Below are positions 42,101 through 50,700 of a DNA stretch of 64,000 nt, in pieces. The translations under genes were made by a program, and so were the position numbers. Source of the stretch: Clostridia bacterium (GTDB taxonomy: Bacteria > Bacillota > Clostridia > Oscillospirales > CAG-272); contig JAGATA010000029.1 in assembly GCA_017621475.1 (NCBI GenBank), forward strand, positions 1 through 64,000. The letters are read 5' to 3'. The notes under the pieces were generated by a model. The model saw only the letters and a list, made by a program, of their open reading frames with translations. It was not told the DNA's origin and ran no database searches. Numbering within the stretch: the first letter of the stretch is position 1; each line of letters starts with the position of its first letter.

Positions 42101-42693
42101 AACGTGAGACGAAAATTTCCGTTCCAAAGTTTATGCTTTCGGAAGAGGAGGAAAAGGGTGCAAAAAGAGGCAATGCAACGCACCTCTTTATGCAGTTTTT
42201 TGAGTTTGATTCCGTTGAGAAGCTCGGCATTGAGGGGGAAATAAAGCGTTTGGAAGCGCAAAAATTTATTTTCCCGAACGATGCTTCTCTTATAAATAGG
42301 TGGGCGCTTGCAAGATTTTTTGAAAGCGAGCTTGCTGCAAAGATGAAAAAAAGCTCCCGCATTTACCGCGAGAAAAGATTTATCATAAATTATCCTGCGG
42401 AAAACTTCACCCTCGAAGAGGAGAAAAAGCTCTCTCTTAAAGGCGAAAAGCTTTTGGTGCAGGGAATTATAGACTGTGCTTTCTTCGATGAAAACGGGGA
42501 GCTTATCCTTGTGGATTATAAAACGGACTTTTTCCCGCGTGAAATGCCGTTCGAGGAAGCGCGAAAGGTGCTTATCGAAAGACACTCTCGCCAGATAGGC
42601 TACTATAAATATGCCTGCCGCGAGATGTTAGGCACTGATTGCGCCCACGCATACATTTATTCTTTTTCATTAAATAAAATTATAGAAATATAA
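39130..42693 (+). CDS. addA: ATP-dependent helicase/nuclease subunit A
   Basis: A 1187-residue AddA, the UvrD-like helicase-nuclease of the AddAB complex that resects double-strand breaks for RecA. Walker A is AAAGSGKTA (26-34), and DEYQDTN is the Walker B region. Later helicase motifs (Q-N-F-R-S, VRIITSHQSKGLEYP, VALTRAKE) are intact. The C-terminal RecB-like nuclease keeps the LVDYKTD motif near residue 1130 and the Q-x3-Y region after it. AddB, normally the preceding gene in Clostridia, is not here; spoIIID lies divergent upstream instead, so addB must be elsewhere. The ribosome site is GGAGG. Confidence 0.94.
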   Translation: MAEKIQWTPSQQSAIEARGCSLAVSAAAGSGKTAVLTQRIIEKLMGGADISRLLVVTFTNDAAADLREKIRSALSASLIEFPESTHLSRQLVKLSGSKISTISSFCLSLVKANFQLASLPSDFSVLSDTQDVLLRKNVADELISDFFFGRVEKDEANIADFSAFADTFGKPGDDEALSEAVSHIYDKLSSTARFIETLKDQIDELSVSGVDFANTKFGKSVLSYIDKMCAHYVGIFDAMAEYASEHDEVMGYVPAFADDASFLEDIRHKIVARRGFEEIRTSFLGHDFVKLGRVPRGYVPTPEVAFFREARDDFKAEYKKLCEDIFVFGADASEKGREMLRMSLCDLYEFMKLYKRRLDEQKRERHAISFSDIEHKALALTVSEDGSPTPLALAMQEDFDEIYIDEYQDTNEVQDRIFCSLAKGNNRFVVGDIKQCIYAFRSADPSIFEHLIGASEKYSAENTAEKQKVFLSQNFRSTDEILEFSNAVFELQMQRGGIMAYGADERLYGTGKHAQRVHVAVCLKELGEETEPEAEYVAKKISQLIKSGKKRDGSPIQPSDIVIILRSVKNRAPTFKAQLEKQGVPCEDLATQAFFESPEVLLVVSLLNVIDNPARDIYLAATLKSPLYGVTLEELVYIRRYSKEGTLFDALRKFTEEKNFSKGKRFLSDYEKYRECARTKPCDELIWQIYLEKEILSLVAVSDDNAQREAARANLIQLYNYARSFSGSAFRGVYDFLSFISDVIEDGTKIDIPGSTASANAVRIITSHQSKGLEYPVCFVSACGASLNKRDAAADTIIDKELGIVPKIAVNYGLERVNTPQRAAASFKIARSACEEELRVLYVALTRAKEMLFVTGEVSGKVEENREKYDILPEYGTPYFALKERFFSPYSALDSKNYLEMILPAVAGRTDLCTAEIYTHTEDEQTAPVSYEKTVGETSEINYYAAKKMIEERFSFVYPNAALSDVPTKLSVSRLYPDVLDEHDTSAELEERETKISVPKFMLSEEEEKGAKRGNATHLFMQFFEFDSVEKLGIEGEIKRLEAQKFIFPNDASLINRWALARFFESELAAKMKKSSRIYREKRFIINYPAENFTLEEEKKLSLKGEKLLVQGIIDCAFFDENGELILVDYKTDFFPREMPFEEARKVLIERHSRQIGYYKYACREMLGTDCAHAYIYSFSLNKIIEI

Positions 42694-42704
42694 AGGGGGA
42701 CAAT

Positions 42705-43208
42705 ATGTCAAACACAATTAAAAAAACGAACACGGCTAAGAAAACACCGATATGGGTGTGGTTTCTTTCTCTTGCGCCCGTGTTCTCTACGGCGCTCTAT
42801 GTTTTGATACTTTCGGGCATTATTCCGTTTATCAAAGCGGAAAGTTTCCATTTCACGGGAATAATAATTTTTATTCTTGCTGTTTTTGGTTGGGGCGCTT
42901 GCGGATATGCTTATGCTTACCACCGCGTAGAACTTAAAATAGCTGTTTTTTCCGCAAATGCTTTCCCTATGCTCTGCGCGATCGTCTATACGGTAACGCT
43001 TTTCTTCACAGGCCTTGAAGCTGATGCACTTTCCGATGTCGCGCTGTATGCTTCTCTGGGTATGGGACTTTTTTCCTATGTGGACGTATTCCTTTACGAG
43101 GTTTTTGCCATCGGCGTATTTGGACTTTATATCGATCTTATTTTTATGGTTGCGGCGTTTGTGATAGGTTATACCGTAGGAAAAACAAAAAAGTTAAGTG
43201 TTAAATAA
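42705..43208 (+). CDS. Four-helix membrane protein of unknown function
   Basis: A 167-residue protein with four predicted membrane helices (about 18-42, 50-72, 80-103 and 130-160). The N-terminus is short, basic and hydrophilic. I see no conserved catalytic or binding motif and do not recognise the family. It starts 11 bp after addA with its own AGGGGG site, so it is probably cotranscribed with it, followed by a terminator at 43210. A link to DNA repair is not implied. Confidence 0.6.
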   Translation: MSNTIKKTNTAKKTPIWVWFLSLAPVFSTALYVLILSGIIPFIKAESFHFTGIIIFILAVFGWGACGYAYAYHRVELKIAVFSANAFPMLCAIVYTVTLFFTGLEADALSDVALYASLGMGLFSYVDVFLYEVFAIGVFGLYIDLIFMVAAFVIGYTVGKTKKLSVK

Positions 43209-43209
43209 T

Positions 43210-43237
43210 AAAAAAGTGTGCGAAAGCGCACTTTTTT
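43210..43237 (+). terminator. Intrinsic terminator
   Basis: AAAAAAGTGTGC-GAAA-GCGCACTTTTTT directly after the membrane protein gene. Confidence 0.85.
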
Positions 43238-43310
43238 ATTATTCAACAACACTTTTCATTTCGCAAATTTTTATATTATAAAAAAACTCAAAAAAACTTT
43301 AAAAAACATA

Positions 43311-43339
43311 TTGACAAACCAAAAATCTTATGTTAATAT
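43311..43339 (+). promoter_or_regulatory. Promoter for perR-rubrerythrin
   Basis: TTGACA (43311-43316), 17-bp spacer, TAATAT (43334-43339). Confidence 0.75.
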
Positions 43340-43356
43340 ATAACCATAAGCAAAAG

Positions 43357-43377
43357 CAATAATCGTTATCGTTATTG
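43357..43377. promoter_or_regulatory. Fur/PerR-like box
   Basis: A CAATAA-N9-TTATTG inverted repeat that also reads as three adjacent hexamers (AATAAT, CGTTAT, CGTTAT), the architecture of Fur-family boxes. It lies just after the promoter and before the perR start, suggesting autorepression. Confidence 0.6.
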
Positions 43378-43393
43378 ATTGAGGAGGCGGGAT

Positions 43394-43774
43394 ATGAAAC
43401 ATTCAACCAAGCGCGATGCTATATGCGAAGTGCTCGGCGCTAAAAGGGATCACCCCACGGCAGATATGGTATATGAACGTGTGCGTGAAAAATACCCGGA
43501 AATAAGCCTTGCAACGGTCTATCGCAATCTTGCACAGCTTTGCGCGGAAGGCAAGATAGTTAAAATCGGCGCCACCGGCAGGGAAAGGTACGATATCGAC
43601 ACTTCTAATCACACGCATTTCTTTTGCGATGAATGCGGCGATGTTTACGATGTGTTTTGTCCGCTCACATTGAACGGATATAAAAACGCCGAAAACGAAG
43701 TAGGCGGCGAAATCACTTCCGCGAGCATCACTTTTCACGGAATTTGCAGGCAATGCCTTGCAGCAAAAAAATAA
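43394..43774 (+). CDS. perR: PerR-type peroxide-responsive repressor (Fur family)
   Basis: A 126-residue Fur-family repressor. The winged helix ends in ISLATVYRNLAQL. All five regulatory metal ligands of Bacillus PerR are present by alignment (H20 in HPTAD, D67 in RYD, H73 and H75 in NHTH, D86 in VYD), as are two zinc CxxC pairs (C78/C81, C118/C121). The aspartates favour PerR over Fur or Zur. The start at ATG 43394 follows GAGGAGG by 6 bases. The N-terminus is about 17 residues shorter than in B. subtilis PerR. The next gene, reverse rubrerythrin, is a classic PerR target in Clostridia. Confidence 0.88.
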   Translation: MKHSTKRDAICEVLGAKRDHPTADMVYERVREKYPEISLATVYRNLAQLCAEGKIVKIGATGRERYDIDTSNHTHFFCDECGDVYDVFCPLTLNGYKNAENEVGGEITSASITFHGICRQCLAAKK

Positions 43775-43825
43775 AAAATAAAACTAAAAAATAAATTTGG
43801 TTCAAATTTTAGGAGGAAAATTATT

Positions 43826-44371
43826 ATGGCAAAATTTGTATGTTCTGTATGCGGTTATGTTCACGAGGGAGATTCTGCTCCCGAAAGATGCCCACAGTGC
43901 AAAGTTCCCGCGGATAAATTCGTTGAGGTAAAGGAAGACAAGAGAACTTGGGCTTGCGAACACGTTGTTGGTATCACAGAGGGTGTTTCCGAAGATATTA
44001 TAAAAGATCTTCGCGCCAATTTTGAAGGCGAATGCTCCGAAGTTGGTATGTACCTCGCTATGTCTCGTGTAGCTTTTAGAGAAGGCTACCCCGAAATCGG
44101 TCTTTACTGGGAAAAGGCAGCTTATGAAGAAGCTGAACACGCTGCTAAATTCGCTGAAATTCTCGGTGAAGTTGTTACATCTTCCACAAAGAAGAACCTC
44201 GAAATGAGAGTTGAAGCTGAAAACGGCGCAACAGCAGGCAAATTCGACCTCGCTCGCCGTGCAAAACTCGCTAACCTCGACGCTATCCATGACACAGTTC
44301 ACGAGATGGCAAAGGACGAGGCTCGACACGGCAAAGCATTTGAAGGACTTCTTAACAGATATTTCAAGTAA
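43826..44371 (+). CDS. Reverse rubrerythrin
   Basis: A 181-residue protein with the domains in reversed order: an N-terminal rubredoxin (about 1-38, iron ligands C6, C9, C22, C25) and a C-terminal ferritin-like diiron domain (about 50-181) with E-x2-H pairs in the EEAEHAAKF and DEARHGKAF helices. Reverse rubrerythrins reduce peroxide or oxygen using NADH-derived electrons and protect clostridia from air. It lies 52 bp after perR with a strong AGGAGG site. A decayed second copy of the 3' end is found at 45050. Confidence 0.93.
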   Translation: MAKFVCSVCGYVHEGDSAPERCPQCKVPADKFVEVKEDKRTWACEHVVGITEGVSEDIIKDLRANFEGECSEVGMYLAMSRVAFREGYPEIGLYWEKAAYEEAEHAAKFAEILGEVVTSSTKKNLEMRVEAENGATAGKFDLARRAKLANLDAIHDTVHEMAKDEARHGKAFEGLLNRYFK

Positions 44372-44392
44372 TATTAGTTGAAAGTTATTAAA

Positions 44393-44425
44393 GGATATGC
44401 TATCATAACGGTAGCATATCTTTTT
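44393..44425 (+). terminator. Intrinsic terminator
   Basis: GATATGCTA / TAGCATATC stem with a 9-nt loop and TTTTT, after the rubrerythrin gene. Confidence 0.75.
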
Positions 44426-44453
44426 GATTATATCAAAGAAAGGGGTATTCGTT

Positions 44454-44945
44454 ATGATAAAAATCAAAACAACCATTGAACAAGACGTGCAAGTTCTTAC
44501 TGAAATTCAAAAACAGGCTTTCTTACCGTTGTATGAAAAGTATAATGATAAAGGTAACCCCTGTTTGCGCGGTGCAGAGGATGTGGCTAATCGGTTAAAC
44601 TCACCTTCCTTTCGTTACTTTACTATATTTGAAAACGAAGAAATCGTTGGCGGAGTTTTATATAAATGCAAAGGAAAGGGTCCGTTTTTTGCTGAATTAC
44701 AATACGGAGAATACTATCTACAAAGAATTTATATTAAACCGGAGCGGCAATGCAAAAAAATAGCACAGAAAGCCATTTTGTTATGCGAAAAAGAATTTAC
44801 CAATGCAAAATACTTTTCTGTTGATTTTCCCGAAGATTTAATAAAAAACAGAAAGTGCTATGAAGCAGCTGGATTTTGCGATACCGGAAAGAGAATGGAA
44901 ACAGAACCGGGGTTAGTGCTGGCTTGTTTTGAAAAACGGCTTTAA
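44454..44945 (+). CDS. GNAT-family N-acetyltransferase
   Basis: A 163-residue acetyl-CoA-dependent transferase of unknown substrate. GNAT features are the central beta strand with YYLQRIYIKPE, an acetyl-CoA-binding segment in the usual place (ERQCKKIAQKAI, lacking the full Q/R-x-x-G-x-G/A consensus), and the late NRKCYEAAGF. ATG 44454 is preferred, with GGGG 8 bases upstream; the earlier ATG 44424 lies in the terminator. The gene is AT-rich and sits between the rubrerythrin gene and a fragment of another rubrerythrin, which suggests it was acquired by insertion. Confidence 0.78.
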   Translation: MIKIKTTIEQDVQVLTEIQKQAFLPLYEKYNDKGNPCLRGAEDVANRLNSPSFRYFTIFENEEIVGGVLYKCKGKGPFFAELQYGEYYLQRIYIKPERQCKKIAQKAILLCEKEFTNAKYFSVDFPEDLIKNRKCYEAAGFCDTGKRMETEPGLVLACFEKRL

Positions 44946-45049
44946 ATTAAAATAGGCAACTATTCTTTTATATTTTTGGTGTGACAAAAGTGTGTTTTTT
45001 AAATGCACATCTCTAAAACCTTAATTTTAGGTGGTTTTTAGGTTCGTTT

Positions 45050-45112
45050 CGTAACGAGGCAAGCCACGGTAAGGCATTTGAAGGATTTCTCAAGAGATAT
45101 TTCGGTAAATAA
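45050..45112 (+). pseudogene. Remnant 3' end of a second rubrerythrin gene
   Basis: In one frame this reads RNEASHGKAFEGFLKRYFGK then TAA, closely matching the end of the reverse rubrerythrin at 43826 ([18 protein letters not shown]). Upstream of 45050 the similarity stops abruptly, and no start codon or rubredoxin part is present. It is the scar of a deleted or recombined tandem copy; the GNAT gene lies between the two. Confidence 0.75.
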
Positions 45113-45133
45113 TCTCCTTTGAATACACATAGA

Positions 45134-45177
45134 AACACAACAAAAACAGGATGGGTGACCATCCTGTTTTTTGTGTT
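45134..45177. terminator. Long bidirectional terminator
   Basis: A stem of about 19 bp built around ACAGGATGG-GTGA-CCATCCTGT, extended by AACACAA/TTGTGTT, with T-runs on both strands. It lies between the rubrerythrin remnant and the convergent membrane gene. Confidence 0.8.
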
Positions 45178-45205
45178 ATAAGGGTTTACAAGGCTATTTT
45201 GGGTT

Positions 45206-45618
45206 TTATTCGGGAATTTCGTTCTTTAATTTGGCGAGCAATACCGAGTTGCGAATTACTCTTGAAAGGAATACGATCATACCGATGATATGTATAAAAC
45301 AGAAACAAAACAATCCGATTAACATTATTTTTAATAAAGAACTTGTAGCTAAGCGTTTCCCTAACGAGCATTTAAGGAACTTAAAACCTACGCCGATTCC
45401 TACGGGAATAAATGCCATCAAAAACGGTGCAAGTATAATCCCAACTACCAATTCTGCTTTACTTACGCCGATATCCAAAATTTCTTCGGTTCCTGTCATT
45501 ATCAAAGCGAAAATCATAAGTACTGCGCGATGCCTGTAACTATTCCGTACATCAAGAGATCTTTGCGTACTTTTTGTTTTAAAATATCTTTTTGCTCCTG
45601 TAATGTTATTTCTTCCAT
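45206..45618 (-). pseudogene. Small membrane protein gene, probably frameshifted
   Basis: A good ribosome site (AAAGGAGG) precedes ATG 45618, which opens a 34-residue frame (MEEITLQEQKD...GIVTGIAQYL) ending in TGA at 45514. A second frame starts in the overlapping ATGA at 45517 and encodes 103 residues with about three membrane helices, but no ribosome site of its own. The junction AQYL / MIFALIM would be continuous hydrophobic sequence after a one-base insertion. Either a frameshift has split one gene, or two coupled peptides are made. It is divergent from the XRE regulator at 45759, sharing a palindromic control region. Function unknown. Confidence 0.6.
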
Positions 45619-45667
45619 AAAAATTGTCCTCCTTTCAGTTTAAAATGTCGATGTACTACGAAAAGTA

Positions 45668-45740
45668 CAATATTACAATACCATAGTATTTTAATATTGC
45701 CAATCAATATTTTATAATAGTATTGTAATATTTGATTATA
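45668..45740. promoter_or_regulatory. Divergent control region with inverted repeats
   Basis: CAATATTACAATAC near 45668 is mirrored by GTATTGTAATATTTG near 45719-45735, and AATATTGCCAATCAATATT lies between them. The region separates the membrane gene from the XRE regulator, so these are likely binding sites of that regulator. Confidence 0.5.
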
Positions 45741-45758
45741 GCGGATATTGGAGGCATT

Positions 45759-46046
45759 ATGCTGGGACAGAGAATAAACGAATTGCGCCGCGCGTGCGGG
45801 TGGAATCAGGTTGAGCTTGCCGCACGCTTGAATGTAACAAAGCAGACCATGTCTAATTGGGAAAACGATAATATTCAACCGTCGATAGAGATGCTTGTGC
45901 GTATTTCAAAAATTTTCGGCGTTACTACGGATTATCTTTTGGGGCTTGATGATGTTACGCGCCTTGATGTTTCGGGCTTGCCCGTGGAAATGGTAGCGCA
46001 TTTTTCGGTTTTGATAGATGGTTTCAGAAAAAATAACGATAAATAA
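45759..46046 (+). CDS. XRE-family HTH regulator
   Basis: A 95-residue DNA-binding protein with a Cro/CI helix-turn-helix (about 3-60: LGQRINELRR, NQVELAARLNVTKQTMSNWEND, ITDYLLG-type end) and a short C-terminal tail. ATG 45759 follows GGAGG closely; an upstream ATG at 45732 lies before the ribosome site. It probably represses itself and the divergent membrane gene through the shared inverted repeats at 45668-45740. Confidence 0.85.
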   Translation: MLGQRINELRRACGWNQVELAARLNVTKQTMSNWENDNIQPSIEMLVRISKIFGVTTDYLLGLDDVTRLDVSGLPVEMVAHFSVLIDGFRKNNDK

Positions 46047-46076
46047 AAAGTCACGGTGATAAACCGTGACTTTTTT
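46045..46076. terminator. Bidirectional intrinsic terminator
   Basis: AAAAAGTCACGGT-GATA-AACCGTGACTTTTTT between the XRE gene and the convergent epimerase gene. Confidence 0.88.
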
Positions 46077-46078
46077 GC

Positions 46079-47020
46079 TTATTTATATTCGTCCATGGGG
46101 TCTGTTTCCGCAGTTATTCTGCCGACGAAGTATCTGCCGAGATCGCCGAGCATATTAAGCGCGGAGGGAACGAGCTCTTTGGGGAATTTTCTGTTGAAGT
46201 TGCTTGCTTCAAAGCTGAAATTGCCTTTGTACCCTATCTTGCGAAGACCGAGAACAACTCTGTCCCAGTTGCAACAGCCGAGATAAGGTGCGATATGATC
46301 GTCGCCGACACCATCATTATCGTGAACGTGGAGCGTTTCGAGTCGGTCGCCGAGTTTTTCTATCCAATAGCAAGGATCCTGACCAAGAAGCAAGAGATGA
46401 CCGATGTCAAGGCAGAACCCGAAGCATCTTTCGCCTGCGATAGCGTTGAGCTCATCTATATATTTTATAGTTTCGTTTATGTCGGAGCAGCAAGCTGTGT
46501 ATATTTTTTTGCTTTTCCAATCCTGCGCCCACATATTTTCAAGGCAACAAACCACTTTGTGTTTTTTAAGAAGAGGAATAATGGAGGTGTAATAATCCAT
46601 ATTGAGCTTATATTCCTGCTCTTTTGTAAGTGTAGGGTAACGAGTGCCTCCGTCGAAAAGCGGATGAATTACGATGCGTGGGCAACCGAGCTCACTCATA
46701 TATTCTATGCATTTGGCAACGTCTTCCTGTACGATCTTGCTTCCTTCGGGGGAGCGGGGAAGGAAAAGCGGGAACGGAGCGTGCATTTGACCGAATTCAA
46801 TGCCGTATTTTTTTGCGGCGGCTTTATGCTTTTCCATGAAGGCTTTTAAATTTTCATCTTCAAAAAAAGCACATTTTTGACCTTTCATAAGGTCATCCCA
46901 TTTGTGCTGACCGTCAAGCCCAAAGTCAACACAATCGAAACCTGCGGCTTTTATAGCGGCATAACCTTCGTCTATACCGATAATTTCGGTAGTTCCCATA
47001 GTTTGAACACTTAATTTCAT
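46079..47020 (-). CDS. Sugar phosphate isomerase/epimerase (xylose isomerase-like TIM barrel)
   Basis: A 313-residue protein of the AP endonuclease 2/xylose isomerase-like TIM-barrel superfamily. Candidate metal ligands occur in the expected order: E in CCLENMWAQDW, D and H in CLDIGHLLL, H in LHVHDNDG, and a final E in FSFEASNF. Members isomerise or epimerise sugars, inositol derivatives or hydroxypyruvate; the substrate is not known. The ribosome site is GAGAGGT, and a consensus promoter lies at 47082-47110. It stands alone. Confidence 0.85.
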   Translation of the reverse strand: MKLSVQTMGTTEIIGIDEGYAAIKAAGFDCVDFGLDGQHKWDDLMKGQKCAFFEDENLKAFMEKHKAAAKKYGIEFGQMHAPFPLFLPRSPEGSKIVQEDVAKCIEYMSELGCPRIVIHPLFDGGTRYPTLTKEQEYKLNMDYYTSIIPLLKKHKVVCCLENMWAQDWKSKKIYTACCSDINETIKYIDELNAIAGERCFGFCLDIGHLLLLGQDPCYWIEKLGDRLETLHVHDNDGVGDDHIAPYLGCCNWDRVVLGLRKIGYKGNFSFEASNFNRKFPKELVPSALNMLGDLGRYFVGRITAETDPMDEYK

Positions 47021-47081
47021 AAAAATTACCTCTCGTTTAATTTGAATATGTTAGAACCCGGCAGGGCCTTTTTATAATATT

Positions 47082-47110
47082 ATTATAATGCTTTAAGCTT
47101 CCGTAGTCAA
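47082..47110 (-). promoter_or_regulatory. Promoter for the epimerase gene
   Basis: TTGACT (47110-47105), 17-bp spacer, TATAAT (47087-47082) on the minus strand. Confidence 0.75.
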
Positions 47111-47154
47111 TGAATAATAAAAATCAAAATTTTGAAAAAAATTAAAAAAAGGTA

Positions 47155-47183
47155 TTGACATTTAAAAAAAGTTGTGTTAGAAT
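47155..47183 (+). promoter_or_regulatory. Promoter for tRNA-Ser
   Basis: TTGACA (47155-47160), 17-bp spacer, TAGAAT (47178-47183), a few bases before the tRNA 5' end. Confidence 0.8.
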
Positions 47184-47195
47184 AAACGAGCTGAT

Positions 47196-47287
47196 GGAGA
47201 GATGGCTGAGTTGGTCTAAGGCGCACGACTGGAAATCGTGTGACCGCTAATACCGGTCCATGAGTTCGAATCTCATTCTCTCCGCCA
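47196..47287 (+). tRNA. tRNA-Ser (GGA)
   Basis: The acceptor stem GGAGAGA pairs with TCTCTCC, the discriminator is G, and CCA is encoded (47285-47287). The anticodon loop CTGGAAA gives anticodon GGA for UCC/UCU. A long variable arm (ACCGCTAATACCGGT region) marks a class II tRNA, and the T loop TTCGAAT is normal. It has its own promoter and a terminator directly after. Confidence 0.97.
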
Positions 47288-47288
47288 T

Positions 47289-47317
47289 AAAGGACTTGCA
47301 AATGCAAGTCCTTTTTT
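47289..47317 (+). terminator. tRNA terminator
   Basis: AAAGGACTTGC-AAAT-GCAAGTCCTTTTTT immediately after the encoded CCA. Confidence 0.88.
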
Positions 47318-47552
47318 CTTTTCCTTTGTTATTTGCTGTGCATACAGGCAATTTTAAAAAGAGAAAAATCCAGAATTTTTTGATGTTTTTTCAAAATATT
47401 CTATTTTATGGTTGTTTGCCAAAAAATAAATTATTAAATTTTTTAGTTTTTTCAAAAGAATTTTTCTGCAGAAAATCAAAAAGTCCTGTTGCTGTCAAAC
47501 TTTTTCGGGTTTTTACGGAAAAATGCTGAATTTTTTGGATTGATAAAACTTC

Positions 47553-47580
47553 TTGACAAAACAGCAAATATAAATATAAT
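47553..47580 (+). promoter_or_regulatory. Promoter for the Cys-repeat surface protein
   Basis: TTGACA (47553-47558) and TATAAT (47575-47580) with a 16-bp spacer. The transcript leader of about 118 nt contains a perfect hairpin, GCCTTGTG...CACAAGGC (47626-47653). From 47318 to 47550 the DNA is AT-rich and shows nothing else. Confidence 0.7.
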
Positions 47581-47704
47581 AAATAGTATGGCGATTTGTG
47601 CTTCTAATTCAAAAAAAGAACACACGCCTTGTGTAAATTGCAGCGCACAAGGCAAAAATCATTCACAAACGAAAACAAACCCACAAACAAACTTGGAGGA
47701 AAAA

Positions 47705-50700
47705 ATGAAAAATAAAATTCTTTCTGTATTTCTCGCTGTAATGTTGCTCCTCGCTTGCTTTGCTCCCGCAGCTCTCGCTGTTGAAGCAGATAAGCACGAC
47801 CATGACCACAGTGTTGAATTGTATGCAGACACAACATTCGAAGCAGCGGCCGGTGCTTACAGAAACGCAGTTGCTGCTCTTAAAACTTATGTAAGCAGCG
47901 GTTCTTATACACATACGGCTGCATCCTATGCGGCATTGAAAACAGCTGATGAGGCTAGATACGCACTTTTTGAAGCGGCGGCTCAGGATAATGCCGGTTA
48001 TTCCGCGTTCCTTGCAGAAACTTTTGAAGGAACAACATACACTACTTACCACAATGAAAAGAAGAGCGAGTTTGATTCTCTCAGCGCAAAACTCATCGCT
48101 GATTACAAAGAATATGTAGATATTCTTAAAGCTAAAGATCCCCAGGCTAGTACATATGCTACTTTGTACAATACTATGAAGGCTGGCTACGATCTTCTTC
48201 TTGCTCATGAAGTAGCTTCTCTTCCTGCGGAATACGCTTTCTCTACCGTAGCGGTTCCCGGCACATCCGGCGGCACAACTCCCGGTGGCTCAACAACCAG
48301 CGAAGCTCTCAAGGATATTGAAACAGCAACAACTCTCGCAAATCTTATCACTGCAGTTAATGCTGCTGCTGCAAAGATCAACAGCCTTGAGATGGTCGAT
48401 AAAATGAGAGTTAACGAAGCGCAGTTTGTTGTAAACTACCTTACAAGCGTTGCATCTTCTACTGTTTTGCTCTCTATTTCCGAAACGAGTCTTGGTGCAA
48501 GTGAATCGGTTTACAATCAGTATCTCGGTTTCTCTGAATTTCAGAAAACTCTTTGCGCAAATATAACTGATGTTGATAACTCTACTTTCGTTTCCGTATG
48601 TAGCCTTGCAACACAGTTCTACGATTTGTCCGGCTCTGTTGCGGATTCCAACATCACTTCTATTTATACAGCTTTCAATTCTTTGACCTCTCCCAGTAAA
48701 TATTGCAAACCTTCTTTCGTCGAAGCTCTTACAGCAGCTTACCAGACTTTCGTAACAGAATGCAATATGTCCGTTTCTGTAGACGGCTTTGATACAGCTA
48801 CGAGACAGGCTACAATAACAGTTACTCTCTCCGCAGGTTATTCCGTAACATCTGCAAGAGTTGTTCTTGACATTTCCGGTATTTGGTTCACAAGCGCTTG
48901 GCTTGGACAGGTTAGCGCTAAAAACAACAACGTAACAAACATTAACTATAATAGCGGTGTTCTTGAAATAGACCTCGCTTCTTTCTCCGGATACACAACT
49001 GCTGTTACTATAGTTCTTAATGTCCCTTCCGATTTCACTGAAAAAGAAATCAATATCGCTGTTACAGGTACAGTAAATTCCCTTAATTCTTCTTCCGATG
49101 TTTACGGTTCTGCAAAAGTTCTTTGTTGCAGCCACAGAGTAGCAGGCGCATTGGTTTATGAACAGAAGACGCTCAGACAGCCTACCTGCTCTCAGGCCGG
49201 TGTCGTTGGTTACTTCTGCAAGCTCTGCGGCGGACGTCTTACAACTGCTGATGGCGCTCCTGCAGATATTCCGCTTTTGTCCTCTGCACACACACCCGGT
49301 GAAAAGGTTACTGCCGGTGTAACAAATAAACCTTCCACTTGTACAACAGCAGGTATCCAGTATTTCGAATGCGCTGATTGCCACGCTGTTATCACAAGAG
49401 GCGTTACTCTCCCTGCTTCCCACAAAGTAAACGTAAATACAATTACTTGGAACGCAACAACAAATACTTGGAATGCTAACTGTACAGGATGCGGCGTTGT
49501 ATTCGATGCAACAGTAGCTAAAGCTACTTGCACTTGCGAAGCAACATACGGTAAGAGCTTTGCAAAGGTTATTGCTACAAAGGCTGCAACTTGCGGCGTA
49601 AGAGGTTACCAGGTTTACCAGTGCCAGGTTTGCACAGTTACTTGGGTAGAATCTTACGGCCAGGTTCTTGAAAACCACACTTGGGGTGCTTGGGTAACAA
49701 CAACTCCCGCAACTTGCACAACAGAAGGCGTTCAGACAAGCACTTGCTCCGTATGCTTGCAGACAAAGACACAGCCTATTGCAATGCTTGAGCACGATTA
49801 CCAGATCCAGTCATACACACCTTCCACTTGCTTGGTACAGGGTGATGCAGTAGAAAAATGCTCTCGTTGCAACGATGTAAAATCTTATAAACTTCCTCTT
49901 GCCGATCATAAATATGATGGCGAAGCTGTTGTTATAACTCCCGCAACCTGCGCTGCAACAGGTGTTAAGGAATTCACTTGCACAGTATGCAATACAGCTA
50001 AGAAAACAGAAGTTATTGCTATCGACCCCAACAACCACGTTGAACTTGTTACAACAACAGTAACAGAGGCTACTTGCCTTAAAGAAGGTCTTGAAGTTAC
50101 AACTTGCAAGAGCTGTGACTACAAACTTGAAACAGTAACAGAAGCTACAGGTCATAACTGGCAGACAGTTACAAGCGAAGATAAACTCACAGAAAAGAAA
50201 TGCTTGAACTGTAAGTCCGTTTGGAGCCAGAAAGAAACAAAGAAGGCTACAATCCTCAATATCACTTCTGCAGGTCACTTCACATTCTCCATCAACAACA
50301 GCGATATTGCTGAAAAGGATGTTGAATTTGTTGTAACAGATGTTGAACTTCCCGAAGAATACGTTGATATCTTCAACGATTTCTATGATGAAGGCAAATA
50401 TGACGCTAAATACTATGGCGCATATGCGGCAGAACTTCTCGTTGACGGTGAAAAGACTTCCGCTACAGAAGATATGAGCCTCGTTATCAATCTTGGCGAA
50501 GACTTCAAGAAGAAAGAATTCTTTGTTCTTGCTATCAACGCAGACAACACATTCGATAAGATCGAAGCTGAACGCGATGGCGCTACTATCGTTATCGCCG
50601 GCGAAGATTATAACGATATGGCTGACAAGACATTCGTTGTTATGACAAGCAATGAAAAAGCAGGTTCTTCTCCTGTTGTTGCTATCATCATCTGCGTTGC

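Noticed and set aside
48290-49795. Long open frame (501 codons) antisense to the Cys-repeat surface protein
   Set aside because: It lies wholly opposite a gene with signal peptide, domains and a good promoter; its composition (very high Cys, Ser) is a mirror artefact.
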